Shown here piece after piece: positions 1 to 9,566 of a stretch of DNA of 29,406 bases. Both the position numbers and the translations under genes were made by a program. The notes beneath the pieces are model-generated. The model was not told where the DNA came from. It searched no databases and saw only the letters and a list, made by a program, of their open reading frames with translations. This stretch comes from Gnetum montanum (lineage: Eukaryota > Streptophyta > Gnetopsida > Gnetales > Gnetaceae), in contig MNCI01002286.1 in the NCBI GenBank assembly GCA_015680685.1, forward strand, positions 57,478 to 86,883. The letters run 5' to 3'. Within the stretch, counting starts at the first letter, position 1. Every line of letters begins with the position of its first letter.

Positions 1-1081
1 TTATAATAAAGCTATGCCCGGCAGAAGATGTAGGTGTTATCGGGCCGATGAGGTCCAGTCCCCACTTCTGGAAGGGCCATGTGATTTGTGTTGTGTGCAA
101 CTCGTTTGGTGGAATGTGGATGAGATTACAATGTTTTTGGCATACACTACATGTTTTGACCTTGGACTGACAGTCGTATTCCATGTACGGCCAATAGTAG
201 CCTAGGCGTCTTATTTTGGTTACCATTGCCTTCGGTGCGATGTGTCCCCCGCATATTCCGTCGTGCACCTGTTCAACAATTGTTTGGGCCTCGGTGCTGT
301 TGACGCATGTTAGCAGTATGCCTTCGTAGGATCGGCGGCACAATGTATCCCCTATTAATGTGTATTGCTTAGAACGCTTGCGTACTGCATCCTTTTGCGC
401 GTTGGTTAAATGTTGTGGCGTTTCACCGCGCAGAAGGTATTCTTTTACGTCATCGTACCATTCATTAGCGTGTGTTGTACTGACAGATGCAATTGGAAGT
501 ACGTCGAGAGTGTTGGTTATGGGCTCGACACAGCTGGTCACGGAGATCGGTAGTGCATGAAACATGTCAGGGGATATGTTTAAAGCTAAGGTTGCTAAGG
601 CGTCTGCAATGGTATTGTTGTTCCTAGGGATATGTTGGACGTCAACCTTTTCAAATTGTTTAAGTAGGTGCTTAGCCAAATCACAGTATGGTTGTAAGTG
701 TTGTGCTTTACACGTATAGACATCTATGACTTGGTTTACGACTAGTTGTGAATCCCCTCTGACTACGAGCCGTGTAATGTCCGAAGCTAATGCGGCCGCG
801 AGACCTCTGAGGAGACCTTCATACTCTACTATGTTGTTAGTACAATGAAAATTGAAGCGATAGGCGAAAGGCTTAATTTCTCCAGAGGGGTATGTAATTA
901 CAGCGGCAGCACTTCCTCCTCGGGAGGTGCATGCTCCGTCGAAGTTTAGAACCACCTCGTAGTCATCTGGCACCGTGTCTATTGTATTTACATTCTCGTC
1001 TGGGAATTCGGGTTCTATTGTACCTGGATCATGCATTGGCGATGTGGTCATTTGATTCGCTATGGCTTGACCCTTTACTGA
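1..1081 (-). CDS. Second (plant-type) RNase H and integrase N-terminal part of the Tat polyprotein; partial
   Basis: This is the in-frame continuation of the RT-RNase H frame after a single TAG at 1084-1082, and it is open to the window edge. The first part is a plant/archaeal-type RNase H. All four metal-binding acids are visible: Asp in NFDGA (about 940), Glu in NIVEYEGLL (about 820), Asp in VRGDSQLV (about 750) and Asp in TIADALATL (about 600). It should degrade RNA in RNA-DNA hybrids during reverse transcription. After a linker comes the integrase zinc finger, with the CGGH motif (about 245) and CSVC (about 140). The catalytic core starts near 60 with GLDLIGPI, carrying the first Asp of the DDE triad. 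The remaining core is outside the window. There is no start codon here; it is part of a polyprotein. Confidence 0.92.
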
Positions 1082-2773
1082 CTATTGTGCCACATAGTGC
1101 AGGTCAAACTCAGCTATGATCGCCTTCCAACGGGCTATCCTGCTTGACTCATAGATGTTTCCAATTATAGCTCTGAGCACGTTATCTTTGCAAATTATGT
1201 TAACTTGATTTTGGAAAAGATAATGTCGCCATTTCTTTAAAGAGAAAACTAAAGCTAAGCATGACTGTTCTACATCGTTGTATCTTTTTTCGTGGGCAAC
1301 CATTGCATGACTCAAGTAGTATACGGGGACCTCAATTCCGTCATCTCGTTTTTGGCACAACATGGATGCGATTGATGATTCTGATGTTGCCAGGTAGATG
1401 TAAAACGGCCTATCGTTTTTGGGTGGGAATACGGTGGGTAACCGAGCGAGTGCTGTTTTAACGTTGTCAAATGCTTCTTGGCACTGCGGTGTCCATTCAA
1501 AGCGGGTGTTTTTGCGTAGTAGGTGGTTCATAGGTGTAAGTTTTCCCGTCAAATTTTCTATGAACCTCCTAATGAACTGCAACCGCCCTTGTAGCCCTCG
1601 GAGTTCGGTTAGATTGCTAGGTGGTTTTAGGTTCATAATGGCCTTAACCTTATCGGGGTCTACCCGTATCCCTGCCTCTGAGGCTACAAATCCAAGCATT
1701 TTGCCCGTTTTGACGCCGAAAACGCATTTCTTCGGGTTAAGCCTTAGTTCGTATTTTAGACAACGTTTTAATACTAAGTCAAGATCTTGTACGTGTTGTT
1801 CTGGCGATTTTGACTTGACCACTATGTCGTCCACGTAATCATTGAGCGAGTGTAAGATGTAATCGCTGAAAATATATGTCATCGCTCTTTGATACGTGGC
1901 CCCAGCATTCTTGAGACCAAAAGGCATCATTGTATAACAAAAGGTTCCCCAAGGTGTCATGAAAGTGGTTCGGAGCTGGTGTTCTGGATTGATACGTATC
2001 TGGTTATATCCTGAGAACCCATCCATAAAGGATAATAGGGCATGCCCAGCAGTTGAGTCAACTAGTTGATCAATGCTAGGTAAGGGGAAGTCATCCTTTA
2101 TGGTTGCTACGTTAAGGTCCCGAAAGTCAATGCAAAGACGAATGCTTCCGTTCTTCTTTGGGACTATAACCATGTTCGATACCCATTCGGCATAGTCAAC
2201 AGCCCTAATGAAACCAGCTTGATAGAGCTTGGTAATCTCGCTACGAACTGCTAACGCCACTTCGGGTTTGACCTTTCGTGCTTTCTGTTTTACTGGCCTT
2301 AGTTTCGGATCAAGGATGATGTTGTGCTGGACGATACAGGGGTCTAATCCGGGCATGTCTGTATAGGACCACGCAAATGCCTTCATATTGTCCTTAATTA
2401 CGTTTTCGATGTCTCTAGCCAGACTTGGTTCTAGTAGTGTACTTAATTTTAGGATTTTAGTTTCCCCATTGGGCATGGTGATAGGTGTTTCGGTTAGAGG
2501 GTCCTCGGTAATGTTTTCAGCTTCAATGTCGAGGGACTTTGTCATTCCCTCATATTCGTCAACCGTTTGCTGTGTTGAAGCTATCGTAAAGTCGTTCGCT
2601 GATGAGCTCGTATAAACGAGATTCACATCGATACTCCTTTCAATTGCGCCATATGGTCCATCAACGACCAATGGCTCGGTCAAGCGTTTGCAATCCATTA
2701 GGCAAATTCCTGTCAATAAATGGAGAGCCTGGTAAGATAGCGGAGGTCGTTTTAGGTTTTTCGGCAATCTTTA
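1082..2773 (-). CDS. Reverse transcriptase and gypsy-type RNase H of the Tat element
   Basis: This is an open frame of about 563 codons after a stop at 2773-2771. Numbering residues from a TTG at 2767, the RT fingers and palm span about 180-365. The first catalytic Asp is in LSFMDGFSGYNQI (residue 249) and the polymerase box YVDDIVVKS is at 311-319. The thumb contains the typical LGFVASEAGIRVDP. A Ty3/gypsy RNase H follows at about 452-561; its first catalytic Asp is missing (YIYLATSES where a TDAS-like motif is usual), while VEQSCLAL and CKDNVLR keep an acidic residue. It has no good initiator: the first in-frame ATG is 2698-2696, just downstream of a candidate splice acceptor (AG at 2711-2710), so it is probably translated after splicing or as part of a polyprotein. 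It ends at TAG 1084-1082, where a sense codon is expected (HYVAQ, then SVKGQAIA). Confidence 0.95.
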
Positions 2774-2807
2774 GCGTGCAAATATGAAAACGAACTAACG
2801 TGACGGA

Positions 2808-2927
2808 CGAACGGTAGTTTAATGCCTTACCGGGCAGCGAACGGCAGTTTAATGCCTTACCGGGCAACGAACGGCAGTTTAATGCCTTACTGGGCAATGA
2901 ACGGCAGTTTAATGCCTTACCGGGCAA
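2808..2927. repeat. Minisatellite, 4 copies of a 30-bp unit
   Basis: Four head-to-tail units start at 2808, 2838, 2868 and 2898, each with the core CAGTTTAATGCCTTACCGGG. A partial copy follows (AATTTAATGCC). The units differ by one or two bases. The core resembles that of the 29-bp array at 7530-7760 in the same orientation. The array lies between the RT frame and the promoter of the antisense gene. Confidence 0.95.
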
Positions 2928-2989
2928 TTTAATGCCGAAATCTATTGTTTGTCGTTTGTGTGTGTAAATTTTGCATCATCTCTTTTTTT

Positions 2990-3004
2990 AAAAAAAAAAA
3001 AAAA
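2990..3004. repeat. A15 homopolymer preceded by T7
   Basis: A run of seven T is followed directly by fifteen A just upstream of the antisense gene promoter. Such A/T tracts are common in plant promoters; no further role can be read from it. Confidence 0.9.
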
Positions 3005-3107
3005 GTTCAAAGCGAATTCGAAACGCACGAAAAACGAGGCAAAAAGCAAGAAAAACGGAAAAGCGACGGCGGCGGCGGTGTCAGCGTCAGCGTTAGCGTG
3101 AACGTGC

Positions 3108-3115
3108 TATAAAAA
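3108..3115 (+). promoter_or_regulatory. TATA box of the antisense gene
   Basis: TATAAAAA occurs in the context GTGCTATAAAAAGG, in an otherwise GC-rich stretch. Transcription would start near 3140, giving a 5' leader of about 150 nt before the ATG at 3291. The leader contains three exact copies of GCGTACACGC. Confidence 0.7.
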
Positions 3116-3205
3116 GGAAGCGAGGGCGTCATTTTGTCATCACTTTTGGAGCGTGAACGTAAACCGAGAGCGTAACCCCAGCGTAGACTCCGAGCGAAAA
3201 CCCCA

Positions 3206-3664
3206 GCGTACACGCCGAGAACCCTAGCGTACACGCCGAGAAGAACCCCAGCGTACACGCCGAGAAAGAAAAACCATCGTACACGCCGCGATGGGCAGAG
3301 GCAAAGAACTAGAGGGCCGGGGGCAGAAAGGACCTGAACTGACGTTCGCAGAGGAGAGCCAGGCAATGCTGCAGTGCCTTCCCCGCCCGAGCGTCTCCGC
3401 GTGGCCCGGATCTTCTCGCAGGTAGGCCTTTGACCCTATTTTCATTGATTTTCCGTTTTCGCATTGTAGGGTTTCAGCGTATACGCCGAGCGTGAAGGGT
3501 TAATGTCGGCGTAGACGCCGCGTGTGTTTTCGGCTTAGGGCTTTAGGGTTTGAGCAACTTTTTTTTCGCACGCCGGGCGTATACGCCGAGCGTGACTGTT
3601 TTCGCACGTCGGGCATATACGCCAAGCGTGACTGTCTTTTAGCACGCCAGGCATATACGCCGAG
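3206..3664. repeat. Cluster of the 10-mer GCGTANACGC in the leader and first intron of the antisense gene
   Basis: Exact copies start at 3206, 3227, 3251, 3477, 3509 and 3577. One-base variants lie near 3285, 3613 and 3653. GCGTATACGC is a perfect palindrome. Several copies share a longer context (GGGCGTATACGCCGAGCGTGA) that recurs in the LTR of the host element. The copies lie in the 5' leader and intron 1, not in coding exons. Confidence 0.9.
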
Positions 3665-6600
3665 CGTGACTTGGGAAATTTTCTGTAAGCGTCTGAAAAT
3701 CTTTTAAAATGAAGTTTTGGGTATTGACTTTTGGCGTTGTTTAATGATTTGCAGAGACATTGAGACTCCCCTTCTTGTGATTGAGTTGGTTGGGGTCCTA
3801 ACATGGTTTGGTCCTTTGGAGGGTGATGACCCGACCCTGAACTTGGTCGTTGAGCATAATGGGGTTTGGTTCCAGGATGGGGCCTGCGAATTTCTGGCCT
3901 TCTTGTTGGACTATTTCGACATTGTGGTCTGGTCTCATCTGGGCGGTGATGTGGCACGGAGCATTATTGAGGCTATGCTACCCGGCGCAGCGGAAGGCGT
4001 CAGGATCTTCATGGAGGACATTGATGAGGGGCCACTTGTTGCCGAGGGCGTTCCCCCCGGTGGTCTGAAATCGACCCGTCCGTTAACCCGTGTGTGGGAC
4101 CAGCTGCCGCGGGGCCCCAACTACATCAACAACACATTGTTCCTAGCAGGTCGTGCGCATACTTTGTTCCAGAATCCGCCTGGCACAGTATACCGGGTGG
4201 AAAGGTAATTTCGTCCTAACTTTTGTTGTTCCCTTCTCTCTCACATTCAAACATTTACTTTCATTTTGACACATGTTTTCGCTTTCCCGTAGACCAAAGA
4301 TTATGCCAGACGGGGCCTACGCGGGTGATGATGGGATTGGGTTGGCACGCACGGCCGTGGAAGCGTTCATGGTGGGTCCCACCCTGCGCGGGACCGTTTT
4401 GGCTCATACTAGGGACGCAATAAGGAATTTCCCCAAGAAATTTTCAAAGGCGTTTGCGCAATGTGCCGCACGTGGTTGGTTACATGCTGACTGGGCTCCT
4501 AATGGACCGATTTTCCCGTCTGCCTCTGATCTGGGCGAAACTTCAAGGTCCAACACTGAAAGTAAGTGGCTAAGTTTTCTAAATGTTTTGTTTGATTTGG
4601 TCAATTGTCAAGTATCACGCTCATATGAGGGTTTTGGGTTTGCCTTTGCAGCCGGCACCACCTCCGATAGGGATTCCGTCGTGACTGGGAGGACCGAAAC
4701 TACCCTCTCCATGAAATTTGGTGAAACCAGTGCTGCTCAGAAGTGGTTGCGCAAGAAGGCCTCACCATCTATTATTGCCTGCTTGGAGCATGCCGGCCTC
4801 ATGGCTCTCTTTATTGCCCCTAGCCCAAATGTCTCTATAGCGGAGATGATCGGGATTGTAGACTCATATGATAGATCCGTCTCTTGCTACAGCGCCCGTA
4901 TTAGGGGCGTGAAAGTGATTTTTGAATTGTCACCTCAATTTCTCGCGGATTTGTTTGGCGTACCTGCTAATCGCGTAAAAGTCGTTATGGACAGGACGCA
5001 TAAAGAAATTGACATGATCCGTGATTTAGAGGATTGGCTAGGGATTAGGAAGGGTACCAAAGGGTTCCCAATGCAGGGGAAAACAAAGGTTGAGGAAGTC
5101 AACGAACTCTACCCCCTATTTAGAGCACGTTTATTCCTGAAAACTCTATCACAAGTCAAGAGTTTCGGTGTTGAAGCAGTACGAATCATGCGCACTATTC
5201 TGGAGGCTGGTGTTCGTTATAACTGGGCGGAATTCCTATTAGCAGGGATGACCAAAGATATAGAGCGGATGCGTTCAAATGTAGAGGCGCAGTCTCATTT
5301 TACTTTCACTTTCTTCACTGGCTACATCCGTCGCTTGGCTGAATTCTTGGTGGTTCGTGGGGAGGGCAAATTTGTTTTGCGTGATAGGTATCAGTTATCT
5401 CGCCCCTGGGTGAACCACTTATTTGACACAGCCAAGTCCCAAGACGCCCCCGAGGGGATTGATGAATCCCTTACGATTACCACGGGTGGATCGTCTGGCC
5501 CTTCGCTCCACACACGCGACAGCTTAGGGGTGGAACCCGATGAAGTACCCCCTACTGCAAGGAGGGCGGAGTGGGTAGTGAAGGAAATAATAGGCAAAGT
5601 GAAATCCAAGCTAGGGAAGCATGACAGCACGGCGGAAGGCACCAGTGAGATTGAGCAGCCTCGAGTGAAGCACATTCGATTTAAAATTCCTGGTAAGCCT
5701 TTTTATTCTTATTTCAATAGTTGTAACTATTACCGGTTGTATGCAACTAACTTCCTTTGTTTTGAATTAAGCAGTTAAGAGACACGACTTGCAGACTATA
5801 CCGGAAGACGAGGAGTTAATCGACCTGGCAGGAGGAACGGAATTGCTGGGGGAGGGGACTGGAGGGACTGGAGGTACTGAACCCCTGGACGACCAAGCGG
5901 AAACCGAAGAAATGTTCAAGAGTTTTCTTACAGGGAACCTTGATCTTGGATACCCTCCGACACAAGAGGAGATCAGAAGGAACGGTATGTCTCATTACTC
6001 AGTTATGCAGCCTAGTATTTTCCTGGATTACCTTATTGCGAATTTTCTGTTTAACTCAGAGGAAAGCGAGACCGTCCCGGAGAAGGAACAAGAGATCCCT
6101 CCCGAAGCGCCTCCGAAGGTTAGCGCTCCGCGCACGGATGGACCTTTTACTTGGATGGAAATGCCAAGTAAAAGGGATTTCGTAGCTGGGGTGGCCGAAG
6201 AGGTTGTCGAGCGGATCGAACGGATCAACCCCGAGATAGGTACGGATGCATTGAAAGAATTTTACCATGTTAGAGGTTGATGCCCAATTCTGTTTGTTCT
6301 AACGCTTGCCTTTTCCTACGGATAGGTGCCCAACTGAGGTGGGATCCTTCCCAGCCCGTCGTTATGGAGAGCTTGCCCACACTATCTCCTGAGATCGAAC
6401 AAGTGCCTAGACCTGTTTATGAAGAGGTAGCAGAGGGCTTTGTTCATAATGCCAAAATGGTATGGACGTGCAGGAGATCCACTGAACAGTTATGGCTCCA
6501 AATTCAGGCGAAAGAGAAGGAGAATGCTGCATTGTCAACGGAACGTGACGATTTGAAGGCACGATATGAGTTCTCCGCGGCTAGATTAAATAATGATCGC

Positions 6601-7314
6601 GCTTGGCAGACCTCTGAGGTCACGTACACAAGGTATTGGAACCTTCTCAATCGCCATGCAGGGCTGATACGAAGGCTAGGGGAGCGCAGAGCCCAAATCG
6701 ATTTGCTGAACACCAAGTGTCAAGATTGGAAGGCTTTTGCCTCCAAAGTTCGCAAATGGGGGCAGGATGAAAAGAACCACAAGCACCAATACAAGAAGTC
6801 ACTAAAAGAGGTTTCTATTGAGAAGCGACAGCTAGAGATGTTTGTGGAGGGTCTTGGTCTGCGCTCCGCCTTTGACACCTTCGCCTAGAACACAACTGTA
6901 GAGATGGAGTCTCCTAAACGACGGATAACAACAGCCTCTGGGGAGGTGTCGGTGGGTGAATTCCCTTTGAAACGTCCCACCTGGTCGGGCGTTGACAAAG
7001 GAAAGGCTCTGGCTGATATCGACCTGGGTCTCGACGGGACGGACTGGGCAAGCATTCCTGAAGAGGAGATCCTACAACGACTTGAATTCGGCTTGGGGGG
7101 ACCTCCTATGGTAAGCGTTTTGTCTCTTTTCGGAGTTAATTGATTGATTGATGTTTGAAATTTTAACATTTTCTCGTTTTTGTGTTGATTATTTTCTCTT
7201 CGGTCTTTTCAGGATGAAGGTGGGGACGAGACTGGCGAAGCTGGGTCCAGTGGAGCAGGGGTGTCTGGTGCTGGTGGGCCCGAGGAGGACGATCCTCATG
7301 CCCCAAACGCTTAG
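3291..7314 (+). CDS. Multi-exon antisense gene inside the Tat element: FCP1/NIF-like pseudophosphatase domain, unknown middle region, coiled coil
   Basis: Proposed exons are 3291-3421, 3755-4204, 4293-4561, 4652-5692, 5775-5984, 6060-6239, 6326-7110 and 7213-7314. All junctions are GT-AG and keep phase. Residues about 46-194 resemble the FCP1-homology/NIF fold of HAD phosphatases: ETPLLVIELVGVL for strand 1, FLLDYFDIVVWS for motif II and NNTLFLAGRAHTLFQNPP for the family's NESNTLLLDDSPYKALLNPP-like end. The acids expected in motif I (DL.G) and motif IV (DD) are replaced by ELVG and LAG, so catalysis is unlikely. Exon 4 is the longest and unrecognised; a RIRGVKVIFELSPQFLADLF stretch vaguely recalls plant transposon-associated domains. 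Exon 7 is a charged coiled coil and the last exon is an acidic Gly-rich tail. An in-frame TAG at 6886-6888 would end the protein at about 947 residues; reading continues in frame to TAG 7312-7314. Intron 6 could instead be 6276-6325 (50 nt). Confidence 0.72.
6886..6888 (+). other. In-frame TAG in exon 7 of the antisense gene
   Basis: The codon follows ...DTFA. The same frame stays open after it for 74 codons to a good splice donor at 7111, and the next exon continues in phase to a stop at 7312-7314. It is either the true end, with the rest untranslated, or a nonsense mutation in a longer protein. Confidence 0.7.
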
Positions 7315-7529
7315 CATTTTAGCATTTTTTTGTTTTTCAATTCAAACTTGTACTGAAACTGTAACTTGAACATTACGACATTAACAGAGATTGTTGACTG
7401 TATGTAATAACATGCATATATATATATATGTTTTTTTTTAATTGTTTTTTTTCTCTCTCTTCTCTTTTTTTTTTTTGGTTAAGTGCGATACAGGAGGCGA
7501 TTAAAAGTAGAATGAAAAGCTGATACCAA
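7315..7529. other. 3' flank of the antisense gene, AT-rich, with a short (AT)n
   Basis: No gene is seen. The stretch holds T-rich runs, a short AT dinucleotide tract at about 7415-7429 and TGTAATAAC at about 7402, which could serve as a weak polyadenylation region for the + strand gene. No clear AATAAA was found. Confidence 0.6.
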
Positions 7530-7760
7530 TTTATGGCCATTTCGGGCCCCATGCGTAGTTTATGGCCATTTCGGGCCCCATGCGTAGTTTATGGCCACTT
7601 CGGGCCCCATGCGTAGTTTATGGACATTTCGGGCCCCATGTGTAGTTTGTGGCCATTTCGGGCCCCATGCGTAGTTTATGGCCATTTCGGGCCCCAAGCG
7701 TAGTTTATGGCCACTTCGGGCCCCATGCGTAGTTTGTGGCCATTTCGGGCCCCATGCGTA
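7530..7760. repeat. Minisatellite, 8 copies of a 29-bp unit
   Basis: Eight head-to-tail units, starting TTTATGGCCATTTCGGGCCC and ending CATGCGTAG, differ from each other by one or two bases. Degenerate relatives (AGTTTAGTGTCATTTCGGAC and AGTTTAATGTCATTTCAGAC) continue at about 7850-7930. The core AGTTTA-TG-C-ATTTCGGGC resembles the 30-bp array at 2808-2927. It lies between the 3' end of the antisense gene and the end of the protease frame. Confidence 0.95.
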
Positions 7761-7952
7761 ACTAAGGAATGTTTTGGAGAACGCGGATAGATTTCTCGGG
7801 TAACCGATCATTGCTGATCGTGGCTAGTTTTATGTCATTGCGGACATGATAGTTTAGTGTCATTTCGGACCGGGAGTGGCTTTTAATTTTTTTTTTGTTG
7901 TTTTATCATAGTTTAATGTCATTTCAGACTAAGGATTTGCTTTCTATTTTAA

Positions 7953-9566
7953 TTATTTCTTGATATTCTTTATTTTTAAATCAGCGGGTGTACTGACAGG
8001 CACTATTTTATACTCAGCGTCTCCCTCGCTGATTATGTTGAATGGCAATTCAACCCAGGGAACGTTTGTTGGAATGTTTTCGATGGTTGTATTTTCGAGC
8101 GTTTCGGTATTGGTTGTTGTTTCCGCGTTGTCTTCTTCACGGGGCCGCAGGTGTAGTATGCCAGATGGAGGCGTTTCGGTGTTAGGAGATTTTTGATCCG
8201 TGACAAAGGGCTTGCATTCAATTGGTGATCGGGGGTTCTTGTCGCTTGGGCTAGGCTTTTCGAGCTCTATTTCCGACCCTTGCTCCATGTCTGAGTTTGA
8301 AGAGATGATGGGAATGACCACTTCCCCATGTATAATGACTTCTCCGCCTTCGTAGGGCAGGTGAATTTCCTGGTGTATGGGGGATGAAACGGCTCTTAAC
8401 TGGGCTAACCAGGGTCTTCCTAATATAAGATTAAACCCGGGCATCTCGTCAACTACCAAAAAATCAGCGGATGTAGGAAACTGGTCCCCCGCTATAAAGT
8501 CGAGAGTTATCGTGCCCTTGACTAATACACGCGACCCGCTGAAGGATTTCAAACATGTGGTTGTCGTGGATTTGATCGAGTCTGTAAGCCCCAATTGTTC
8601 GATGATTGGATATGGTACAACATTAGTGGCTGCCCCATCATCTACATGTACCCTATGTATCTTAAATTGGTTTATATGTATGGTTATAAACATAGGGGTC
8701 GTCGTCGTCTCACCTGTTGTTTTATCTATTTTGATGCTCTCGTCACGGAAGCTTAAGGCCTTAGGGCTGACCCCGCGAGGAGGGTACATCACCGCATGGA
8801 TTGCTGGTTCGCTCGGAGGCAAGTCCTCACTAACCGGGATAGATGTTAACATGCGTACAAGAGCTTCGCGGTGAGTCTGGGAAGTCAACACTAAATCATA
8901 TAAGCTTAAAGACGTGTTCTTTTGTTTCAATGCCTGAGTGACTTGCGTTAGGACTGTCACGAAATCTCTGCTGTCAGGAGCATTTTGGTTGAGAGGGACC
9001 GGGTCCATCGGGCCTAGGAGTTTTATCTCGTGTTTCTGTGGTTTCTCGTTCTTGCGGATATTAGCAGTTTCACGTTGTTCATGCGTCCGAGAGGTTTCGC
9101 CGCTGCTGCCTATGTCAGGTAGATTGTCAGATGATGCCATGGGTATGGAGCTAAGAGGTGTTAGTTTAGGTGGTCCCACGGCTAGCCGTTGGCGTTCTTT
9201 CTCCACGCGCTCGCATGTGAGCCTGTCCGCCAGGCGTTCTCGCGTGTCACGCGGAGGTGGGTTTGGCCTCGGAACCTGAGATTGCCCATGGACCTTTACG
9301 ACATATGGAGCAGGGCAGGATTGTTGGTACGACTGGGAAGGAGCCTGTGCGGGCACCCGAGCGATGTATGGAGTTGGCCTTAGTGGAGATGCGATCTCCG
9401 TCATTACAACAGCGGGTGGTACTCGGACTACAAAGGGGGAAGGCTGATAATAAGGTGTCGTTGTGTTCGCGGGATTAACGGGGGGTATGCACACCACGTA
9501 GGGTTGTTGGCGCGTTGTCATGTGGGAGGCAGGTATGGTCGAGGGCACTCGGACTACGTACGGCCG
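7953..9566 (-). CDS. Tat protease region with a proline-rich repeat segment
   Basis: This is the in-frame continuation of gag after TAG 9569-9567, about 537 codons to TAA at 7953. The N-terminal part carries repeats of a P-Y/F-V-V-R-V-P motif. The C-terminal part is a retroviral-type aspartic protease: VHVDDGAATNVVP holds the catalytic Asp (about 8640) with Asp in place of the usual Ser or Thr, and LILGRPWLAQ (about 8410) is the second conserved element. Its job is to cut the Gag-Pol polyprotein. The frame ends 5.2 kb before RT and in a different frame from it, so RT cannot be made by simple readthrough. A weak splice donor (GT at 8013-8012) could join it to RT, as known for Ogre elements; this is inference. 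Confidence 0.88.
   Translation of the reverse strand, partial: RPYVVRVPSTIPASHMTTRQQPYVVCIPPVNPANTTTPYYQPSPFVVRVPPAVVMTEIASPLRPTPYIARVPAQAPSQSYQQSCPAPYVVKVHGQSQVPRPNPPPRDTRERLADRLTCERVEKERQRLAVGPPKLTPLSSIPMASSDNLPDIGSSGETSRTHEQRETANIRKNEKPQKHEIKLLGPMDPVPLNQNAPDSRDFVTVLTQVTQALKQKNTSLSLYDLVLTSQTHREALVRMLTSIPVSEDLPPSEPAIHAVMYPPRGVSPKALSFRDESIKIDKTTGETTTTPMFITIHINQFKIHRVHVDDGAATNVVPYPIIEQLGLTDSIKSTTTTCLKSFSGSRVLVKGTITLDFIAGDQFPTSADFLVVDEMPGFNLILGRPWLAQLRAVSSPIHQEIHLPYEGGEVIIHGEVVIPIISSNSDMEQGSEIELEKPSPSDKNPRSPIECKPFVTDQKSPNTETPPSGILHLRPREEDNAETTTNTETLENTTIENIPTNVPWVELPFNIISEGDAEYKIVPVSTPADLKIKNIKK

Noticed and set aside
2808-2927. CRISPR-like array
   Set aside because: Units are contiguous 30-bp repeats without unique spacers, in a plant retrotransposon.
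3007-3445. Minus-strand frames of 119 and 73 codons over the antisense gene promoter
   Set aside because: Their content comes from the GCGTANACGC repeats (Arg-Val-Tyr-Ala wording) and they lie opposite a TATA box and exon 1.
7519-7529. GCTGATACCAA, resembling the 3' end of initiator Met tRNA, as an alternative PBS
   Set aside because: Only about nine bases match, no LTR end adjoins it, and a better PBS with LTR terminus and spacer is at 12365-12388.
8377-9478. Several plus-strand frames (up to 165 codons) opposite the Tat protease
   Set aside because: Shadows of the protease frame, which has clear catalytic motifs; no start context or domain on the plus strand.
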